In this document: piece by piece, positions 19,743-24,087 of the stretch
How positions within the stretch are numbered: the stretch's first letter is position 1
Layout: the number at the start of each line of letters is the position of its first letter
DNA from: Azolla pinnata
Taxonomy: Eukaryota; Streptophyta; Polypodiopsida; Salviniales; Salviniaceae
Direction: 5' to 3'
NCBI GenBank assembly: GCA_037176905.1
Contig: JBBBWG010004369.1
Coordinates: 1 to 24,087 of the forward strand
DNA: 24,087 nt
Program-made: the position numbers and the translations under genes
Notes under the pieces: generated by a model
Told to the model about the DNA's origin: nothing
Database searches by the model: none
The model's input: the letters and a program-made list of their open reading frames with translations, nothing else

Positions 19743-22700
19743 ATGTACCACCCTTCTCGCGGCGGCGTCAGGGGCGGTCGCGATCGTATGCCTTCTTTTC
19801 TTCTTATTTCCTCTCGTCCTTTAGCTTGTGTGGTTGAAATCGTAAAACTTCGCTGCGTGTTCATAATCGGCGCCCGCTTGGATCGATCCTTTTCCGGTCA
19901 GGCATTCAGGGATTGAGGCTCTTTCGCCGAGTTGTGTATTCCGTTCCTGAAGGAACCGACTGAATTCGAACTTGTAAGGGGAATTCACGAGGAATGGCCT
20001 CAGCTGTGCTCATTAAGTACTCGGAGAATGATATTTTCCGGCCCTTCTCCATGTTGCATTCCGTTCTGGATTAAACAGACAGATTCCGAAGTCACATGGT
20101 ACAAAATCAACAATGAATTGAACCAGTTCAGGTTTATGTGGGCAGGGAACTGACATACTGGCCATGGAAAAAACGTAGGTTAATGGGATAGCTCATTTGT
20201 CTGAAGCTTGTATGGATTGCATGTGCCTACCTGCTTCAGTCCTCCTTTCTCTTAGATTTCCGATTGCTGCTTAAAAGTTGTGGGTATCCGAATGTCAGCT
20301 CACTCAAACCTTGTGTAAACAGCGTTAGACCGTGGATGAACTCATGATTTTTATGTGAATAGCTTTCGGTAAGTTCAATCTATATTTTTAAGACTTGAGA
20401 GTAGGCCATTGGTAGACTCAATAATTGTGTGTGAATAGTTCACACTATGTATAGATAACTTTAGACCATGGGTGGAGTTACAAATTGCGTGTGAATAGCT
20501 TACTTCCAGTCTAATTTATGTTTTTCTCTGGCTCAATAAGCATGTGCTTTGGATTAGGATCAGACCGTGTAAGTCAGTATGGAAATTTAAGCTGCTGAAT
20601 AAGCAAACTATGGCGAAATTTCCACTAGGTGGATAAGATTTGGTTGTACAGTGGCATCCCAGTAGAAAGAATTTGGTGTAGATCATGAGGAAACAATTCT
20701 TTTGTTTAGTTGGTGTACTTATACTTGTTCCAGTCTATGCACGTTTGTTTTTATGTGTTGGATGATGTCCATATGAAGAGAAGGCCCGGACTTGTGGAAT
20801 GATTCAAAGTTTGTATGCAGCGAAGTTTCAATAGTACATAGGGAATTAGGACATGGCAAAAATAAGATAGGTGGAGATGACGTAATTGTGCTGGTTCTAG
20901 AAGAACTATGTATGTATGTATACCTATAAGACATTAACTTTGGCTAGTAGAAGAAGACATACATACATTTTTACATATGTATATATACCTATAAAGGCTC
21001 AGAGAGTGATACGTGTCCTCCAGTTTGCCACAGAAAACAAAATTTCGGTAAATGAAAGATAATATAAATTTCAATAAGTTGAAGATAAGTTCGACAATGA
21101 AATACTTTCTTTCAAGTATTTCCCTGCTCATGTTGGGTCTCTATTAGAATGCTAAGTATCATTTCTGTAATGCAGAGTTCAATTGGGATGATGTAAAAGT
21201 TGATAAGCACAGGGAGAACTATCTTGGTCATAGTGTAAAGGCTCCTGTAGGGAGATGGCAAAAAGGTACAAATTTGGGCTTCTCTATCTACCTGTAATTC
21301 TGTAATGTGAGGCCTTAACTCACTCTCCATCATTATTTTTTCCTGAGAAACAACAGGCAAAGATCTTACCTGGTATGCAAGGGATAAGAAAACTGCCATG
21401 AATGGAGATGAGGAAACAAAAGCTGAGATCCAGAGGATTAAAGAGGAAGAAGAGCAGGCAATGAGGGAAGTTCTTGGCTTAGCTCCGAAAAGGGGAAAGC
21501 AGTTTCAAGGAAACAGATTGGACAAGCATGAAACCGCCGAGCTGTTAAAGAGAGGGAAAACTGAGGAGGATTTGGTGCCAGATTATGCTCAAGGAGAGCG
21601 TATCCAAGGCTTGGGATTTGCCCCGTAAGTTCTGAGTTTGAGAGAGTTGAATTGAAATGTCATATTATTAATATTGTTAAGATTCTGATCACATGCAATC
21701 TGATATGGCCATCATATATGAAAGTGATGTCTGGAATGTGCCTTAGGAATGACATTCAGGCTAGGGTCCTTAGTTGCTTAAAATTTGCCATTGAGTAACC
21801 TATTGCAAGTGAGTAAGGTGGGGTTTCCGTTCTGAAAAATGTGAAACTTGGTAGCCTTAACAAACCTGCATTCTCCAAACATACATCTTTCAATGGGAAG
21901 CTCTGAAATTTAGTGCTTGAGATACCAAATAGTCATTTTGTGAGTGATGTAATCTGTAGGCATAAGTACCTCCATCTTCAAGAGACATGATTTTACCAGT
22001 TTATGTGCTAGACTTGCACGGTTTTATCCATGATTAGTTTATTTCGGAAGCACCAGTAAAAATCAATCTGAAAATCCATCCGTCAATGGTAACCTCATGC
22101 TGGGTCTGATGACTTCTTAGCGGCATCAACTGAAGCGTCTGGCTACTTGAATGCCTTTTGTGTTCTGCAGAAATAATGAGATATATTCTGCTCTCTCAGG
22201 ACTTCCGGTCTTTCAATGACATTTATACACTGCTCTTTCTGAACTCTATTATTAACGATGGAATATGGGCAATTATAGATATCGACCTTCTAGGAGACAA
22301 TACCCCGCTTTTTCTGAAACTATATTCAATAATGGAAATATGGGCTATATATACAACAATGGAAATGGGTGACATATGTAATGATGGAACTATGGGCTAT
22401 ATATATATATACACACAATGATGGAGTATAGGCTATGTATACAATGATGGAATAAGAAATGTAGAATATTAAAGCTGATATATTGACTGTTTCTATTCAT
22501 ATTGTTTTGTTTTGGGACAGGGCACCCCGGCATTACTCCAGTAAGGTTGCATCTTTACCTAATGCTGAAATCATACAGAGACATGAAGCTGTGAAACATG
22601 GTGTGAATGATCTCCCAAGAGACGACGAATCGCGTGGAGAGGAAGAAGGTGATCCTCATACGGATGAGAAGATGAGGAGAAAGCTGGAGAAGAAAGAAGC

Positions 22701-22842
22701 AAAAGAGAGAAGGAAGGAGGAGAAGCGGGAAGCAAAGAAGGAGAAGCGGAAGTATAGTGCGAGCACATCATCTGGCCATGATAAAAGGCATCATGATGGG
22801 AAGCATAGCCGAAGGAGACATGACAGTGAGAGCTCTGGCTAA
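19743..22842 (+). CDS. MMTAG2: MMTAG2-like nuclear protein (multiple myeloma tumor-associated protein 2 family)
   Basis: Four exons, 19743-19785, 21176-21265, 21357-21624 and 22521-22842, join into 723 nt (240 residues plus stop); all introns are GT-AG and phases agree. The start gives [19 protein letters not shown], the hallmark N-terminus of the family, so the start is firm. Further landmarks are [20 protein letters not shown] (26-45), [10 protein letters not shown] (47-56), an acidic helix [14 protein letters not shown] segment (69-78), LGLAPKR (84-90), GNRLDKHE (96-103) and [11 protein letters not shown] (127-137). The last third (about 182-215) is a highly charged Lys/Glu/Arg helix, followed by a Ser/His/Arg-rich tail. 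The family (also C1orf35 in humans) is conserved from animals to plants, probably nuclear, and of unknown biochemical role. Exon 1 codes only 14 residues and is followed by a 1390-nt intron. Confidence 0.94.
19786..21175 (+). other. first intron of the MMTAG2-like gene
   Basis: A 1390-nt intron after a 43-nt first coding exon. It contains three diverged copies of a block around GTGTGAATAGCTT preceded by a TTAGACC-like word (about 20325, 20401 and 20461) and a TATGTATGTATACCTATAA-type microsatellite at 20905-20995. Long first introns in plants can hold expression-enhancing sequence, but nothing specific is visible. Confidence 0.7.
22228..22452. repeat. degenerate tandem repeats in the last MMTAG2 intron
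   Basis: A block reading GCTCTTTCTGAACTCTATTATTAACGATGGAATATGGGC-like sequence (described by position: 22231-22270) recurs at about 22307-22345. Shorter units around AATGATGGAA then TATGGGCTATATATAC repeat to about 22452. All lie in the 896-nt intron 21625-22520. Confidence 0.7.
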
Positions 22843-23524
22843 TCTTATGTTTCCATGTCAATGGAGGATACGTTCTGCTGATCTGTTCTATCTATCGCAT
22901 CATGGCGGCGTTTGATTGTGTGCAATTCGATGTAGAACAGAATGGATCAGGTCTTTTGCTCTGTAGTGTTGCATTTCTTGCAAAGCCAGTTAGTTGCAGG
23001 TTTGCAGAATCATGGTGAGCTGTTCTCCCCTCCCCCCCTTCATCCATCAAAATGAGTTGGAAAATGCTGAGAAAAACATCATATTGGGATCCGCCGATTC
23101 TGTTGCACAGTGCCATTTGTTCAATTTTTCCTCTGGCTGATTTGTATACATCTTTTGCTTAATCGACTGCGATTTTGCCTACTAGTACTATTTGAAGTGA
23201 AAAAGTGAGGGCCCTTCCTTGTTCTCCTTTGTAGTCTCTTCGACAAGGGCATATTTACTAACTAGTAATAGTAATGGCTTCAGGGTCATGTTCTCATGTT
23301 TTTACATGGCTATGAAGCTGCCATATATGATATCTGCTGATTAAAGCTCAGAGCAAAAGAAAGAGCATTTGGCATTGGCCGATGGCCGTGTTCTTCTGGT
23401 TTTTCTTCTGGTTTTTCAGAAAAGCAAAGGAGAATTGCTTGTCTTGTGCTCAACGCTGAAAGCTTTTGAAATGTTCCTTGTGTTTTTTTAGTACAACGAT
23501 ATGTACAGCAAAAATGAAATGGTA
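22843..23524. other. 3' flank of the MMTAG2-like gene
   Basis: This holds the gene's 3' UTR and then intergenic sequence. No coding potential or repeat was recognised. An ATTAAA word occurs near 23340, but the polyadenylation site cannot be placed with confidence. Confidence 0.5.
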
Positions 23525-23990
23525 GGCTCAAAAGCCATTGGAGCTTCATATTTTGATTCTGTCAAGGGATTCTGGGTTTAGGGTTTTTCCTACTGCAGGA
23601 TTTCCTGCAAAAGTGTGTAAGATTTGGCAGTTGGCATTTCATCTCCATAGCTCATAGAAGGAGGGGGGGAAGGAGGAGGAGGAGGAGGAAGAAGAAGAAG
23701 AAGAAGAAGATTTGGCAATGGGTATTTCATTTCCATGGCTCATAGGAGGAAGAAGGCTCAGAAGCCATTGGAGCTTCATATTTGATTCTGTCAATGGATT
23801 CTGGGTTTAGGGTTTTCCCCTACTGCAGGATTTCCTGCAAAAGTGTGTAAGATTTGGCAATGGGCATTTCATCTCCATAGCTCATAGAAGGAGGAAGAGG
23901 AAAAGGAGGAGGAGGAAGAAGAAGAAGAAGAAGAAGAAGAAGAAAGAAGAAGCAGAAAGGGTATTTTCTGTAACTGTGCAGAGCACAATC
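23525..23990. repeat. two-copy tandem duplication, about 230 bp, with polypurine tails
   Basis: The block from GGCTCAAAAGCCATTGGAGC at 23525 recurs from 23755 with few differences. Each copy carries CTGGGTTTAGGGTTTT, TACTGCAGGATTTCCTGC, and GATTTGGCA followed by ATTTCATCTCCATAGCTCAT. Each ends in a GGA/GAA polypurine run (about 23657-23710 and 23887-23960). A third partial copy of the GATTTGGCA block lies at 23709, so the last part of the unit has three copies (23621, 23709, 23851). Confidence 0.92.
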
Positions 23991-24002
23991 TGCATATATT
24001 CG

Positions 24003-24033
<31 letters not shown>

Positions 24034-24034
24034 T
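24003..24034. repeat. CTT microsatellite facing the upstream GAA tract
   Basis: About ten CTT units lie about 45 bp after the GAA run ending near 23955, in the opposite sense, so the two runs can pair as a hairpin. It may also be the pyrimidine-rich leader of a gene starting at 24046. Confidence 0.85.
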
Positions 24035-24045
24035 GTTTTGCTTCC

Positions 24046-24087
24046 ATGGCCATGGCTTCTCCTATTTCCCACAGAGACAGAACCTCA
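24046..24087 (+). CDS. possible start of a gene cut by the window edge
   Basis: Fourteen open codons, beginning MAMASPISHRD, run to the edge after a CTT-rich leader, with a favourable CCATGG context twice. The stretch is too short to test, and no family can be assigned. A CTT leader followed by a Ser/Ala-rich N-terminus fits a plant gene start but could be chance. Confidence 0.25.
   Translation, partial: MAMASPISHRDRTS

Overview
This is plant nuclear DNA, most likely from a flowering plant. The genes are split into many short exons by AT-rich GT-AG introns, the flanks are full of microsatellites and TTTAGGG-like boxes, there is a fossil of a plant-type DUF4283/zinc-knuckle retroelement protein, and all three recognisable genes belong to families present in land plants. 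The species cannot be named from the sequence. No operons, CRISPR arrays, tRNA or rRNA genes were seen. All exon models were built by eye from splice signals, reading phase and remembered family motifs; no search was run.

Layout. 1-783 is a GAT-type trinucleotide repeat. 784-2737 is mostly unassigned, with a 129-bp tandem duplication (2262-2520) and telomere-like boxes (2687-2735). 2738-6930, minus strand, is a complete 7-exon gene for a 425-residue DUF3537 membrane protein; this plant family has been proposed to be distantly related to insect gustatory/odorant receptors. Its 5' side (6930-8153) is repetitive: a GAA/CTT run, a CT-rich minisatellite of about 65 bp, then seven copies of a 108-bp unit. 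8154-9670 has no recognised gene, only a long open minus-strand frame (8179-8636). 9671-17268, minus strand, is a complete 18-exon gene for a 499-residue carnosine N-methyltransferase-like (N2227/CARNMT1) protein. One of its introns holds a 90-nt near-perfect hairpin. Upstream of its start codon lies a decaying hexamer repeat (17317-17746), then a retroelement fossil (18430-19262, perhaps to 18060). 19743-22842, plus strand, is a complete 4-exon gene for a 240-residue MMTAG2-like nuclear protein. The right end (23525-24087) is a 230-bp tandem duplication with polypurine tails, a facing CTT run, and possibly the first codons of another gene.

The three genes look like unrelated housekeeping or uncharacterised single-copy genes that happen to be neighbours; nothing suggests a shared pathway. 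The most interesting items are the gustatory-receptor-like membrane protein and its possible alternative 3' end, the 108-bp array with two TTGATCAA palindromes per unit beside that gene, and the intronic hairpin whose base changes pair better as RNA in the antisense orientation.
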